Assembly (NCBI GenBank): GCA_002449585.1
Contig: DJXD01000061.1
Span: 1-13,415 of the forward strand
Direction of reading: 5' to 3'
Origin: Ruminococcus sp. UBA7013
Lineage (GTDB): Bacteria > Bacillota > Clostridia > Oscillospirales > Ruminococcaceae
DNA length: 13,415 bases
The notes below the pieces were generated by a model that saw nothing but the letters and a program-made list of their open reading frames with translations, was not told where the DNA came from and ran no database searches. Each line of letters begins with the position of its first letter. Positions within the stretch are counted from its first letter, which is position 1. A program made the position numbers and the translations under genes. This document shows positions 13,165-13,415 of this stretch, in pieces.

Positions 13165-13415
13165 TTATTCGTTGATAGCGATAACTACGCCAGAGCCTAC
13201 TGTTCTGCCGCCTTCACGGATAGCAAAGCGGAGATTCTGCTCGATAGCAATAGGAGTAATCAGTTCAACGTCCATTTCTACGTTGTCGCCAGGGCGGCAC
13301 ATTTCAGTACCTTCCGGCAGTGTGATCGTACCAGTTACGTCAGTTGTTCTGAAATAGAACTGAGGTCTGTAGTTATTAAAGAACGGTGTATGACGGCCGC
13401 CTTCTTCCTTCTTCA
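13165..13415 (-). CDS. tuf: Elongation factor Tu, C-terminal part (5' end outside the window)
   Basis: The last 83 codons of EF-Tu, the GTPase that brings aminoacyl-tRNA to the ribosome. This part is the end of beta-barrel domains 2/3. Seen: GGRHTPFF, NYRPQFYFRTTDVTG, LPEGTEMCRPGDN, ELITPIAIEQNLRFAIREGG and the ending TVGSGVVIAINE. The reading frame is open to the window edge and stops at 13165-13167. Codon use is that of a very highly expressed gene (GGC, CGC/CGT, GTA, AAC). Start, promoter and any upstream fusA partner lie outside the window. Confidence 0.96.
   Translation of the reverse strand, partial: KKEEGGRHTPFFNNYRPQFYFRTTDVTGTITLPEGTEMCRPGDNVEMDVELITPIAIEQNLRFAIREGGRTVGSGVVIAINE

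Overview
The window looks like chromosomal DNA from a low-GC Gram-positive clostridium, most likely a Ruminococcus-type member of the Ruminococcaceae/Oscillospiraceae. The grounds are a secreted GH26 mannanase ending in a dockerin (a cellulosome-type fibre degrader), a small acid-soluble spore protein, the DapL/DapF route to meso-diaminopimelate, Shine-Dalgarno-led genes, and A+T-rich spacers with strong sigma-A promoters. The assignment is by gene content and style only; no species is claimed.

Layout from left to right. (1) 1-867: a synthetase-only (p)ppGpp synthetase gene (-) ends at a strong hairpin terminator. (2) 868-1851: a complete XerC/D-type tyrosine recombinase (-). (3) 1885-1944: two back-to-back sigma-A promoters fire outward, one into the recombinase and one into a G3E-family (CobW-like) GTPase at 1964-2938 (+) whose metal-motif and guanine-specificity positions are altered. 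(4) 3052-3231: a 59-residue alpha/beta-type SASP gene (+) with its own, differently built promoter region, closed by a two-way terminator. (5) 8394 down to 3304 (-): a five-gene operon, M16 inactive partner > M16 active peptidase > lgt > folD > AIM24-family protein, with start/stop overlaps or a near-zero gap at every junction and one promoter at 8429-8457. (6) 8496-10713 (+): dapF and dapL from a divergent promoter, with two inverted repeats in the leader and a two-way terminator after dapL. (7) 10719-12980 (-): a multidomain secreted mannanase (signal peptide, CBM35, GH26, unassigned module, dockerin) whose promoter carries a perfect CcpA-type cre box over the -35. (8) 13165-13415 (-): the 3' end of the EF-Tu gene with a UUCG-capped terminator.

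How the genes fit together. dapF and dapL perform consecutive steps towards meso-DAP for peptidoglycan and lysine. Lgt lipidates prolipoproteins at the membrane, FolD supplies one-carbon folates, and the paired M16 proteins probably act as an active/inactive peptidase couple. The RelQ-like enzyme links nutrient status to growth, the SASP points to sporulation, and the mannanase serves plant hemicellulose use under carbon catabolite control. Most of the window is core chromosome. I see no phage, IS element, CRISPR array, tRNA or rRNA, and no clear novel multi-gene system. The observations most worth following are the atypical G3E GTPase, the SASP gene with its non-housekeeping promoter, the dapF leader repeats, and the unassigned module in the mannanase. 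No gene-free stretch exceeds 300 bases.
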